Assembly: GCA_027452245.1 (NCBI GenBank) | Contig: DAIDGW010000081.1 | Span: 1-64,000 of the forward strand | DNA: 64,000 nt | Source of the DNA: Acidobacteriaceae bacterium | GTDB lineage: Bacteria; Acidobacteriota; Terriglobia; Terriglobales; Acidobacteriaceae | Direction: 5' to 3' | Part shown: positions 1 through 7,271 of the stretch, piece after piece | Numbering within the stretch: the first letter of the stretch is position 1 | How the letters are laid out: every line of letters starts with the position of its first letter | The notes under the pieces: model-generated | What the model was told of the DNA's origin: nothing | Seen by the model: only the letters and a program-made list of their open reading frames with translations | The model's database searches: none | Translations under genes and position numbers: made by a program

Positions 1-177
1 CTTGTAGGAGCGTGGCTTGCGAATTTCGATGAACGGGATCTCCAGGACATCGGCACCAAGCTTACGTAGTTCGGCAGAAAGCACTCCAGCCTGATGGCGG
101 GCGCGGCCGATGAGCACGCGCACTCCGAGAAGCGGTTGCGATGTTGGAGTCTTCACCTTTACCTTTACTTTCTCCAT
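1..177 (-). CDS. hemD: Uroporphyrinogen-III synthase, N-terminal part (runs off the left edge)
   Basis: The first 59 residues of a protein that begins at the ATG complementary to 175-177 and continues past base 1. After a short Lys/Val-rich leader it reads GVRVLIGRARHQAGVLSAEL and then LGADVLEIPFIEI, which is the usual N-terminal strand-helix-strand of HemD (the R near residue 25 and the 'LxxxGAxVxxxPxIxI' pattern). HemD cyclises hydroxymethylbilane to uroporphyrinogen III in tetrapyrrole (heme) synthesis in the cytoplasm. It is the last visible gene of the minus-strand series, 34 bases after paiB. Only about a quarter of the usual 250 residues is visible, so the assignment rests on this short stretch. 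Confidence 0.75.
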   Translation of the reverse strand, partial: MEKVKVKVKTPTSQPLLGVRVLIGRARHQAGVLSAELRKLGADVLEIPFIEIRKPRSYK

Positions 178-186
178 GAAAGTTCC

Positions 187-205
187 CGCGGACGAGGCGT
201 CCGCG
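187..205. repeat. GC-rich inverted repeat between paiB and hemD
   Basis: Eight-base arms CGCGGACG and CGTCCGCG around a three-base AGG loop. It fills most of the 34-base gap between paiB and hemD. There is no U-tract behind it on the minus strand, so it does not look like a plain intrinsic terminator; it could be a REP-like element or an mRNA hairpin that also sits over the hemD start. Confidence 0.5.
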
Positions 206-211
206 CAAACA

Positions 212-844
212 CTATTTTTCTTTCTTCAATCCCAATCCTTGCGCGCGCATCAATGCGGCGGTCCCGGAAATGACCGAATCTCCGCTCGATCCCAGGGAAT
301 CGATCACGGATTGCTGATCCAGCGGCGAGCGGTTCTGGCTGAGTTTATATTTGCCTTCGATGCGGGAGACTTTCAGTTCAAATCCCACAATGTGATGCAG
401 CATGCGCTGGCGATATTCCTCGCTCAACCCGGACCATTGCTGCATGTATTCCGACTCGAAGGTATGAATGATCTGGTGCAGCACATCGAGCAGGTGCGTG
501 GGATCGTTGAAGGTCGTCACCTGCCCATACATATGGACGGCGGCGTAATTCCATGTGGGCACATTTTCGCGAAGCTCATAGAGGCTGGGCGAGATATAGG
601 CGTGGGGACCATGAAAGATCACCAGCGACTCTTGAGCGCCCTGTAAGTACTGGCAATGCGGATTTTGCCGGGCAACATGTCCGCGGACCACGAGGCCGGT
701 TTCGCTTTCGCTCACCAGAACCGGCAGATGCGTGGCGAATGGCCCCTGATTGCTGTTAGAGACCAGAATTGCAAAAAGATGGGCGCGGGCAAACCTGAGC
801 GCTTCGCCGTCGTCGCGAATGCGATGGTATTCGGGTATATACAT
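212..844 (-). CDS. PaiB-family FMN-binding protein / negative transcriptional regulator
   Basis: 210 residues, the normal length for PaiB (about 205). Family hallmarks are visible in order: MYIPEYHRI at the N-terminus, GPFATHLP (34-41), GHVARQNPHCQYL (55-67), FHGPHAYISPSLY (77-89) and PTWNYAAVHMYG (96-107). These line the split-barrel FMN site in this family. PaiB in Bacillus is linked to repression of sporulation and degradative enzymes; members elsewhere are simply FMN-binding split-barrel proteins, and no operator or substrate can be read here. It lies between a DMT transporter gene and hemD on the same strand, 51 bases after the transporter. Confidence 0.88.
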   Translation of the reverse strand: MYIPEYHRIRDDGEALRFARAHLFAILVSNSNQGPFATHLPVLVSESETGLVVRGHVARQNPHCQYLQGAQESLVIFHGPHAYISPSLYELRENVPTWNYAAVHMYGQVTTFNDPTHLLDVLHQIIHTFESEYMQQWSGLSEEYRQRMLHHIVGFELKVSRIEGKYKLSQNRSPLDQQSVIDSLGSSGDSVISGTAALMRAQGLGLKKEK

Positions 845-895
845 CGTGCAAAAGTCCGCTGACTGGGACGGACTCGATATGGTATCACCGCGACT

Positions 896-1897
896 TTACC
901 GGGGTGGAATGGACACGATGCGTGCGGCGATGGGGCGGGAAGCTGCGGGAACAACGGCAATCGGACTTCCCGTGCTGCCGCGGCCGGCCAGTCCGACCAG
1001 CACCAGGCCGGAAACGACCAGGCAGGTTGCGATGGCTTTGGCCATCAATTGCGGTCCGCTGAATTTTTCTTTCAGCCAGTCGGGATGGAAGTTGGTCAGC
1101 AGGAGCGCGCCCACGAAAATGACCACGTAGCGCACACCGGAGATGGCGTCGACGATCGAAGGATGCGTGAGGCTGATGGCGTAAAAGATCAGGAACGATC
1201 CCACGCCGGCCATGAAACGATTGATGAAATACCAGAAGCGGTTTTTGGGATTGTCCTGGCCGGATTCCGCAAGTATCTGTTTTCTCCACGAGGGAGGAAT
1301 CAGCAGCGCCAGTGCGCCGATGAAGGTTCCGATGGTGAACCAGACATAGCCGCTGACGAAATTCGTCCGATCATAGACGATCTTTTCCATCACATTGACC
1401 AAACCGAGGAAGGCAGCGGCGAGCAGCACCGGCGGCAATAGTTTCTTCAGCGGAAGTTTTTCGGAGAAGAACATGAAAAAACCGCCACCGGTCATCAGAG
1501 CGAAACCGATCAGTTGGAAGTCGGTCATCTGCTTTGCAAGCATCAAGTAGGCGAAGAACATGGTGGCGACGGGTGAGAAGCCTCCCATAACGGCCAGAGT
1601 TTCCGAGGCTTCGCCGCGTTTCAGCGCCGCATAGTAGTAGAAGGTTCCGACCAGATTTCCGACGCCGGCGACGAAGGCGATCACCATGACCTTGAGCGAA
1701 GGCGAGTTGTAGCCGAAGGGCACCAGAATGACTCCGAAGACGCTTAGCGCGCCCATCCAGAAGACATAGCTGAACAGATTTCTTGTTCCTGGGCGGTTGA
1801 GCAGCACCTTATCCCAGACCAGGGAAAGGCCGATCAGGCCGTGGGCAATGATGGCCATGAGAACGCCGTTTTTGATAAAGCCGAAGATGAAATGCAT
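896..1897 (-). CDS. EamA/DMT-type transporter, full-length (about 10 TM)
   Basis: 333 residues if translation begins at the ATG at 1895-1897, one base after the stop of the preceding gene (TGATATG), which suggests coupling; an upstream TTG at 1924 would add nine residues and overlap the neighbour. The sequence is almost entirely hydrophobic helices, with two repeated halves typical of EamA drug/metabolite transporters, for example LVGTFYYYAALKRGEASETL in the first half and RYVVIFVGALLLTNFHPDW in the second. The tail beyond about residue 305 is low-complexity and basic. Substrate cannot be told from sequence. It is the third of three adjacent DMT-type genes. Confidence 0.85.
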   Translation of the reverse strand: MHFIFGFIKNGVLMAIIAHGLIGLSLVWDKVLLNRPGTRNLFSYVFWMGALSVFGVILVPFGYNSPSLKVMVIAFVAGVGNLVGTFYYYAALKRGEASETLAVMGGFSPVATMFFAYLMLAKQMTDFQLIGFALMTGGGFFMFFSEKLPLKKLLPPVLLAAAFLGLVNVMEKIVYDRTNFVSGYVWFTIGTFIGALALLIPPSWRKQILAESGQDNPKNRFWYFINRFMAGVGSFLIFYAISLTHPSIVDAISGVRYVVIFVGALLLTNFHPDWLKEKFSGPQLMAKAIATCLVVSGLVLVGLAGRGSTGSPIAVVPAASRPIAARIVSIPPR

Positions 1898-1898
1898 A

Positions 1899-2261
1899 TC
1901 AGATCGAGAGACAAGCGATGCCAATGGCGACGAGAGTGGTGCCGACCCAGCGGCGCCAGTCCACGCGTTCCTTGAGGTAATACTTGGCCAGCGCGGTTTC
2001 GAGGATGTAGCTCGAAGCCGTGATGGGAACGGCGAAGCTGAGGTCGCTGGCGGAAAGCAGCGCCATCAGGGCAAAAAAAGAAATGGCCATGGCCGGGATG
2101 CTGGCCATGATGTAGAAGTTGTGCAGCAAATCGCGGGAGAGCCGCAGCAATCCAAGCGGGCTCCAGTCGGTGATTTCGCCATGGCGCTTCATTCCGGCGC
2201 TGTTCAGCAGATCGCCAATGGCCCCGGGAACGACGACGAGAGTGACGAGCAACCCGATCAT
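1899..2261 (-). CDS. Half-size DMT/SMR-like membrane protein B
   Basis: 120 residues with about four hydrophobic helices, the size of a small-multidrug-resistance or half-EamA unit. The C-terminal half contains DLSFAVPITASSYILE followed by YYLKERVDWRRWVGTTL, the terminal EamA/SMR signature. Its start (ATG at 2259-2261) overlaps the stop of the upstream half-size gene by four bases (ATGA). It is clearly related in sequence to that neighbour, so the pair look like a tandem duplication and could form a heterodimer, as many four-helix SMR proteins do. Substrate unknown. Confidence 0.8.
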   Translation of the reverse strand: MIGLLVTLVVVPGAIGDLLNSAGMKRHGEITDWSPLGLLRLSRDLLHNFYIMASIPAMAISFFALMALLSASDLSFAVPITASSYILETALAKYYLKERVDWRRWVGTTLVAIGIACLSI

Positions 2262-2755
2262 TCGATCATCCTGTTCTCATGGTCGGAATCGGTAAGCGGC
2301 CCGTGCTCGTCGGTGGTTTCTGGATAGGTCAGCACCACGAGCAGAATTCCGACCGTGATCAGGGAGATGCCTGCCCAGTGCAGATTGCTGACTTGCTCAT
2401 TCAGGTAGATGGCTCCGATGATTGCGCTCAGGACATACGAAAAGGAAGTTACCGGCAGAACGTAAGTTAAATCGGCCCAACTGAGCAGCGAGAGGCGCGA
2501 GGTAAGCCAGGCGAACATGAAAATCACGCCGATGCCCACCCAGGGATGCAGGAAGGCATGGATGTAAGGCATGGGGGACCAGGACTCGACGCCGCCGATC
2601 TGACTGAGGCCGCGCTTCAGGGCATAGTTGCCAATCACGTTGGTGGCAATCACGATCAGGCTGACAATGACCGTTTTGCCGATGATCGTGTGTTTGTGCC
2701 AACTTCGGCCTTCGGGCGGGCGCAGGACAGGAGATCGCAAATCCATTTCTTCCAT
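2258..2755 (-). CDS. Half-size DMT/SMR-like membrane protein A
   Basis: 165 residues: a hydrophilic N-terminus of about 25 residues, four predicted helices, and a hydrophilic acidic C-terminal tail rich in E, D and H. The last two helices carry DLTYVLPVTSFSYVLSAIIG and IYLNEQVSNLHWAGISL, matching the DLSFAVPITASSYIL and YLKERVDWRRWVG signatures of the next gene almost position by position. It follows the mrpD stop by 35 bases, so the DMT trio may be read from the Mrp operon. ATG at 2755; a second ATG three codons later is possible. Role: transport of an unknown small molecule. Confidence 0.8.
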   Translation of the reverse strand: MEEMDLRSPVLRPPEGRSWHKHTIIGKTVIVSLIVIATNVIGNYALKRGLSQIGGVESWSPMPYIHAFLHPWVGIGVIFMFAWLTSRLSLLSWADLTYVLPVTSFSYVLSAIIGAIYLNEQVSNLHWAGISLITVGILLVVLTYPETTDEHGPLTDSDHENRMIE

Positions 2756-2790
2756 CCGATGTATGAAAGGCGGCCTAAGGTTTGCGTGGG

Positions 2791-4605
2791 TTAGCTTGCG
2801 ATGAGAAATGCGAGGGCAATGCCGATAGCAGCAACTCCGAAGGCGAAATAGGCGACGTAATCGCCCACCCTGCCGCTATGCAGGCGCCGAATGAATGCCA
2901 TGGAACGGGCGAAAGGACGCGAGTAGATGCGTCCGCGATCCCAGGCAGGAGAGATCGCGAAGACTGCCAAAGCGATGGCGGCCAGTGTGGCTCCGAGCGA
3001 GCGCAATACCGATGAAAGCAGGGGCGCGTGTTCGGACGCCACAGCCTGAATGGGGAGAAAGGCACCTTCCAGCACACGCGCCTGATATCCGGCGTGATCG
3101 GCGAACGCACAGGCAGCGGTCAGAACGGCATGCGTCTCTCCGGGGATGCATCCAGCAGCGATGGCGAGTAATCCGAGAGCGAATGCGGGTAGAAACATAA
3201 CCGCGGGCACGTGGTTATGCGGTCCGGAGGTTTCGCGCCGTTCATCGACGGTCTTTAATCTTGCTCCGCTGGAGAGGCGGGTTCCGCGCCCGAGGAAGAC
3301 GCGAGCGTAGACGCGGAAGACGGCGGCGGCGGTGATCGTGACCGCAAGGAAGAAAACGATATCGAGCCAGCCCTGATGGTTGCGCTCGGCGATGAATTCG
3401 ATGGCGTGCTCGCCGGCGAAGGTCCCGAAAGGAATCAAGCCAACCAGACCGAAGCCGCCGAGCACGAAGACCGCTCCGGTCCAGGGCATCTTCCTGCCGC
3501 GGCCGTAGAGATGAGCTTCGTCGATTGATCCGCAGCGGTGCAAAAGGATGCCCGCAACCAGAAACAACGCCCCTTTGGCGGCACCGTGGCCGATCAGGTA
3601 AAGGGCTGCGCCGGCCAGAGCCCCGGGTTTCAGGAGCGCGAAACCGATGATGAGCAGCCCGGTGTGACTGATAGTGGAAAACGCGAGCAGGCGTTTGATA
3701 TGGCGCTGTGCGAAGCACATGCAAGCACCGAGGAGGGCGGTCATGGTTCCGACGACGAGAAGGACTCCGGTCAGCGCGGAGCGGTGAGGAGCGAGGGCGC
3801 CGTCCATCAGGGACCAGTAAACACGGGCTACAGCATAGACGCCGAGTTCGACCATGATCCCGGAAAAGAGCACGCACACGGGAGTGGGTGCGACAGCGTG
3901 GGCATCGGCGAGCCAGAAATGAAATGGGAAGGCGGCAGCTTTAACCAGCAGTCCGCACATGACGAAGACGAAGGAGGTGACGACGAGGACTCCGGAGTCG
4001 TGGCCGAGCGTGCGTCCGATCTGGGCGAGATTCAGCGCGCCAGTGCGGGCGTAGAACATGCCGAGCCCGAGAAGGGCGAGGAAGGCGCCGATGGTATTCA
4101 GTACGGCAAAGTTGATGGCTCCCTGCTGCGTGCTGGGTTCTTCAGTCTTGTATCCACATAAGGCAAACGCAGCCACGCTCATCAATTCGAAATAGACGAA
4201 AAGATTGAAGAGATCGCCGCTCAGGCTGAAGCCGCACATGGCGGCAATGAAGCCGAGCATAAGGACGTGGAAAAGATTTCCTACAGAATCGAAGTAGTGC
4301 AGCGAAAAAATGAACGAGGCGAGGGCTAGCAAACAGACGAAGGCGGCGAGTCCGGCGCTGAAGGGATCAACGTAGAAATCGACGCCGAGCGCGATGCCGG
4401 AGCGAGGCGTCCATGCGCCATACCAATAGACGATCGGACGGAGGGCGGACTCATGCATCAGAATGAGGCTAACGACTCCGGTAGCGCTCGCGGCGAGAAT
4501 CGCGATGGAATCGGCGAACCAGCGTGGGCAGCGTTTATTCAGCAAGCCGAGCAAGAACGCCGCTGCCAGCGGGATCAGCAGGGGTAAAGGAACCAGAGGG
4601 TTCAC
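2791..4605 (-). CDS. mrpD: Mrp-type cation/proton antiporter subunit D
   Basis: 604 residues with about 14 or more membrane helices, belonging to the NuoL/NuoM/MrpD antiporter family. The antiporter core is seen around residues 100-400: FNLFVYFELMSVAAFALCGY, a conserved helix with KAAAFPFHFWLADAHAVAPT (the Lys and the HFWLxxAHxxAPTPV motif of proton channels) and LLAFSTISHTGLLIIGFALL. It should pump H+ or Na+ across the inner membrane as part of the multi-subunit complex encoded upstream. GTG start at 4603-4605, three bases after mrpC. It is about 100 residues longer than a typical MrpD, with the extra length at the C-terminus (linker and additional helices). It is the only large antiporter-like subunit in the locus. 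Confidence 0.92.
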   Translation of the reverse strand: MNPLVPLPLLIPLAAAFLLGLLNKRCPRWFADSIAILAASATGVVSLILMHESALRPIVYWYGAWTPRSGIALGVDFYVDPFSAGLAAFVCLLALASFIFSLHYFDSVGNLFHVLMLGFIAAMCGFSLSGDLFNLFVYFELMSVAAFALCGYKTEEPSTQQGAINFAVLNTIGAFLALLGLGMFYARTGALNLAQIGRTLGHDSGVLVVTSFVFVMCGLLVKAAAFPFHFWLADAHAVAPTPVCVLFSGIMVELGVYAVARVYWSLMDGALAPHRSALTGVLLVVGTMTALLGACMCFAQRHIKRLLAFSTISHTGLLIIGFALLKPGALAGAALYLIGHGAAKGALFLVAGILLHRCGSIDEAHLYGRGRKMPWTGAVFVLGGFGLVGLIPFGTFAGEHAIEFIAERNHQGWLDIVFFLAVTITAAAVFRVYARVFLGRGTRLSSGARLKTVDERRETSGPHNHVPAVMFLPAFALGLLAIAAGCIPGETHAVLTAACAFADHAGYQARVLEGAFLPIQAVASEHAPLLSSVLRSLGATLAAIALAVFAISPAWDRGRIYSRPFARSMAFIRRLHSGRVGDYVAYFAFGVAAIGIALAFLIAS

Positions 4606-4608
4606 GCG

Positions 4609-4953
4609 CTAGCCCTCCAGTTCAACAACTTTTTCAGGATCGAGCGTGGCCGTGTTGCGATGCACCTGAACGGCAAAGGAGAGCAAGAGCGCCACGACGG
4701 TAGCTTCGACCACGATGTCGGTGAGCAGTAAGGCCTGCACCACGGGATCGACGGCAGGCGTTCCGACCGGCACGTTGGCGAACACGGGAGGACCAGCTCC
4801 GATCCGGTATCCCACAGCCAAAAGAAAAACGTAGGTAGAGCTCTGGAGGATGGCCAGACACATGACCAGATGAATGAAATTCCGGCTGGTCACGATGCCG
4901 TACAGTCCAACGAGAAATAGCCAGACGGCGACGATGTAGGGCAGCAGGCTCAT
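4609..4953 (-). CDS. mrpC: Mrp-type antiporter subunit C (NuoK-like)
   Basis: 114 residues, three membrane helices, the standard size and layout of MrpC/MnhC. Key stretch: GTPAVDPVVQALLLTDIVVE, containing the conserved DPxxQALxLTxIVI motif with the membrane-embedded Glu common to the NuoK/MrpC family. It overlaps the mrpB stop by four bases (ATGA) and precedes mrpD by three, so translation is likely coupled. Works in the inner-membrane antiporter complex. Confidence 0.93.
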   Translation of the reverse strand: MSLLPYIVAVWLFLVGLYGIVTSRNFIHLVMCLAILQSSTYVFLLAVGYRIGAGPPVFANVPVGTPAVDPVVQALLLTDIVVEATVVALLLSFAVQVHRNTATLDPEKVVELEG

Positions 4954-5726
4954 CGGCGGCCTCGCAAACGGGTTTCGAGTGTGTGTTCCAGAAAGACATA
5001 GGTCACGGCGACCAATCCGGCGGAGACCGCGACTCCGGTGCAGACGTTGATGGGAGCGATCATTCCTCCGGAAAACACATGGCCGCTGGTGCCCAAGGGG
5101 AGGACGTTGCGGAGATAGGCGCCTCCGCGAATCATTCCGGGAAGTCCGAGGATGAGAAAACCCAGGAGGCCAAGCGCTTCGCCGATCTGCACAGTTTCAT
5201 GATTGGCAATGCGCTTGAAGCTTTTCAGATCTCCGGCGAGATAGACCAGCAGCGGAGCGGTGGCGAGAATGACGCCGCCCTGGAATCCGCCACCGGGGGT
5301 GAGATGTCCGTGGGCAACGATGTAGAGACCGAAGACCACGAGTGGGCCGACCAGGCCCAAAGTCGCAACTCTGGTCGCGGCGCTCGGCAAGGGGATTTCC
5401 CTGCCCTTGCGCTTGTCGGCCGTATCGTTCTCGTCGTGTGAATCATTTACTTCGGAGGAAGGCTTGCGCAACAGGACGAGCGTTCCAATCACGGACAGGA
5501 AGAGGATCGACTCTTCGCCCAAGGTATCGATACCGCGCCAATCGAAGTTCACGGCGGTGACAACGTCGGTGATGTGGCGTTCGTAGACGGTTTCGCGATT
5601 GAGGATGTCTCCGTAGGGTCCGCGATAGTGACCAAAGGTAGGCATTTGGCGAACGGCGGAGACGAAGAGTCCGAAGATGGCACAGGCGCAAATCAGGAAG
5701 AACCATCTGCGGACGCGGCGGTTCAT
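4950..5726 (-). CDS. mrpB: Mrp subunit B fused to an MbhE-like N-terminal segment
   Basis: 258 residues, nearly twice the length of plain MrpB. The N-terminal part (about 1-85) has a transmembrane anchor and then NFDWRGIDTLGEESILFLSV, the motif of MbhE or the very C-terminus of MrpA. After a hydrophilic charged linker (about 88-112, rich in D, E, K) comes the MnhB domain: GLYIVAHGHLTPGGGFQGG, GEALGLLGFLILGL and NVCTGVAVSAGLVAVTY, all MrpB hallmarks. Four-base overlaps with both neighbours (ATGA at 5723 and at 4950) indicate tight coupling. The fusion supplies part of the missing MrpA. Confidence 0.9.
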   Translation of the reverse strand: MNRRVRRWFFLICACAIFGLFVSAVRQMPTFGHYRGPYGDILNRETVYERHITDVVTAVNFDWRGIDTLGEESILFLSVIGTLVLLRKPSSEVNDSHDENDTADKRKGREIPLPSAATRVATLGLVGPLVVFGLYIVAHGHLTPGGGFQGGVILATAPLLVYLAGDLKSFKRIANHETVQIGEALGLLGFLILGLPGMIRGGAYLRNVLPLGTSGHVFSGGMIAPINVCTGVAVSAGLVAVTYVFLEHTLETRLRGRR

Positions 5727-6049
5727 GCGGCCTCCCGGCGGTGCTCGGATTCCTCGCGGCGTTTTCGTTCTTCCGCATCACGACGAATCTTGGCCAGCGA
5801 GAGCATGAACATGAGCGGAAGGGCGACGGCGCCGATGGTGATCTGCGAGAGCGCGACGTCGGGGGCCTGCAAGATGAAGAACAACAGGCCAAGGATAATT
5901 CCGTAGAAGCTCAGCCCCACGACCTGACGCACCGGTTGCCGGGTAAAGACCACCGCCGTGGCGGTGATGGCAACGAAGATGAGGATGGTGGCCTGCAGAA
6001 CCAGCATGGGCGCTCCGGCGGGCAAGTTAAAGCTGTGAGGATGGACCAT
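5723..6049 (-). CDS. DUF4040 / MbhD-like Mrp subunit (MrpA C-terminal domain as a separate protein)
   Basis: 108 residues, three hydrophobic helices. It contains VVGLSFYGIILGLLFFILQ followed by APDVALSQITIGAVALPLMF, which is the DUF4040 signature (APDVALTQ) normally found in the C-terminal region of MrpA or as the free-standing MbhD of membrane-bound hydrogenases. The C-terminus is a charged cytoplasmic tail. It overlaps mrpG by 23 bases if the ATG at 6049 is used; an internal ATG at residue 15 is an alternative. It completes the split MrpA-like set together with the N-terminus of the following gene. Confidence 0.88.
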   Translation of the reverse strand: MVHPHSFNLPAGAPMLVLQATILIFVAITATAVVFTRQPVRQVVGLSFYGIILGLLFFILQAPDVALSQITIGAVALPLMFMLSLAKIRRDAEERKRREESEHRREAA

Positions 6050-6383
6050 GCGGCGCCCCCAGGATGTGTTCTTTCGGATGCGGCAACCAGTGCCCGAACT
6101 GGCGGACGCGGGCGGCGCGCGCGGTGGCGTGCGTCAACACGGCGTTGACCAGAAAAAGCACGAGCAGGATGAGGATCGTCTTGATGGTGCCCTGACTCCA
6201 TCCGTTCTGAAGGGCGACGGCAGCGAGCAGGGCCAGCACGGAAAAACTCGTGACCGGAGCGAGATAATGCATGCGGTTGAACACATCTTTAACCAGGATC
6301 AGCGCGAGGCAGCAGATCGCCGTGCTCAAGACACAGAGAGCGAGTAGAACGGCAATCGCGATGTTGGCGACCATCAGAGCCAT
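6027..6383 (-). CDS. mrpG: Mrp-type antiporter subunit G
   Basis: 118 residues with three helices, matching MrpG/MnhG (PF03334). Visible family features are DVFNRMHYLAPVTSFSVLAL, corresponding to the conserved 'D-x-x-x-R-x-H' segment after the first helix, and the third helix IKTILILLVLFLVNAVLTHA, ending in the TxAxxRA motif. It overlaps mrpF by 10 bases and the DUF4040 gene by 23. The tail is short and polar. Part of the same inner-membrane complex. Confidence 0.92.
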   Translation of the reverse strand: MALMVANIAIAVLLALCVLSTAICCLALILVKDVFNRMHYLAPVTSFSVLALLAAVALQNGWSQGTIKTILILLVLFLVNAVLTHATARAARVRQFGHWLPHPKEHILGAPHGPSSQL

Positions 6384-6625
6384 CGTTCCAGGAACCTGGC
6401 GAAGACCAGGCCACCTCCGAAGGTCAGCAGAGCCATGGCGAGCGCGAGATCATAGGTGCTGGGCCGATGAAAGGCTTCCGCAAGAAAAACCAGCAGAATG
6501 GTCTGCACTATGCCAGCCATCTCGAGGGCGACCAGGCGTTCGATGGCGTTTCCACGAAAGACCGCGATGCCGCAAGGGACGAGGGTGAAAAGAAGAACAT
6601 CGGCGCCCATGAGCCAGGCATTCAT
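6374..6625 (-). CDS. mrpF: Mrp-type antiporter subunit F
   Basis: 83 residues, three membrane helices, the normal size for MrpF/MnhF (about 90). The central RLVALEMAGIVQTILLVFL and the final YDLALAMALLTFGGGLVFAR-type helix (conserved D in the third helix) fit the family. Start ATG overlaps the mrpE stop by four bases (ATGA at 6622-6625). Confidence 0.92.
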   Translation of the reverse strand: MNAWLMGADVLLFTLVPCGIAVFRGNAIERLVALEMAGIVQTILLVFLAEAFHRPSTYDLALAMALLTFGGGLVFARFLERWL

Positions 6626-7113
6626 GGCCGCGCTCCCAGTTCCCTCGCCAGTTCCGACACTTCGGTGGGACCAATCTGATGCAGCAGAGCGGTATTGTGA
6701 TCGCGATCAATTCCGACGACGATGGTATCGGGAGAAATGGTGACGTAAGCAGCGAACAACGCTCGGCGCGCGCCGGCAACGGCGTCCTGGCCACCGGAAG
6801 GATAGGAGAAGGCCTGAAAGCGTCCGACGGGCTGTCCGCCGGTAAGCGTGCGTGCGAGTTCACGCAAGGCAACGATTGAGCCTTTCAAGACATACCAAGG
6901 CTCCCAAAAGATGAGCAGGACCCAGCGCATGCGCGGTTGAAAGGGCGCGAAATTCTCGGCTTCAACCATGGTGTCGGCGAGAGTGGCAAGCGCCGCAGCA
7001 ATGAAGCCGATCCAAAACTCCTGCCAGCTTAACTGGCTGACGAAGAGCATCCAGAGGAGCAGGAGAATGACGAATTCCACGGTTGACATCGCAATTAAAC
7101 GCACGAGGGCCAT
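6622..7113 (-). CDS. mrpE: Mrp-type antiporter subunit E
   Basis: 163 residues from the ATG at 7111-7113, the usual MrpE length; an ATG at 7087-7089 (MSTVEFVI) is equally possible, and the open frame extends to 7236 without family-like sequence. The N-terminus has two helices (FVILLLLWMLFVSQL and FWIGFIAAALATLA), then the conserved LIFWEPWYVLKGSIVAL region and a soluble C-terminal domain (AAYVTISPDTIVVGID, then a HQI motif), as in MnhE. It is the first gene of the antiporter operon; 158 bases separate it from larA upstream, the likeliest place for a promoter, although no convincing -35/-10 pair was found. Confidence 0.9.
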   Translation of the reverse strand: MALVRLIAMSTVEFVILLLLWMLFVSQLSWQEFWIGFIAAALATLADTMVEAENFAPFQPRMRWVLLIFWEPWYVLKGSIVALRELARTLTGGQPVGRFQAFSYPSGGQDAVAGARRALFAAYVTISPDTIVVGIDRDHNTALLHQIGPTEVSELARELGARP

Positions 7114-7271
7114 ACTCTTGAGGTTAGTGGCGAGGGCTATGTAGCAGGTTGTCTTCTCTGGTGGTGTAGGTAGGAGTGCTGCGCAGCGGAGATTCACGCA
7201 GTATGTAAGAGAAAGAGAAGCAGATGCTTCGCCCATTTCTCCGCGACACGCATGCGGAAAACTCGAAACTC

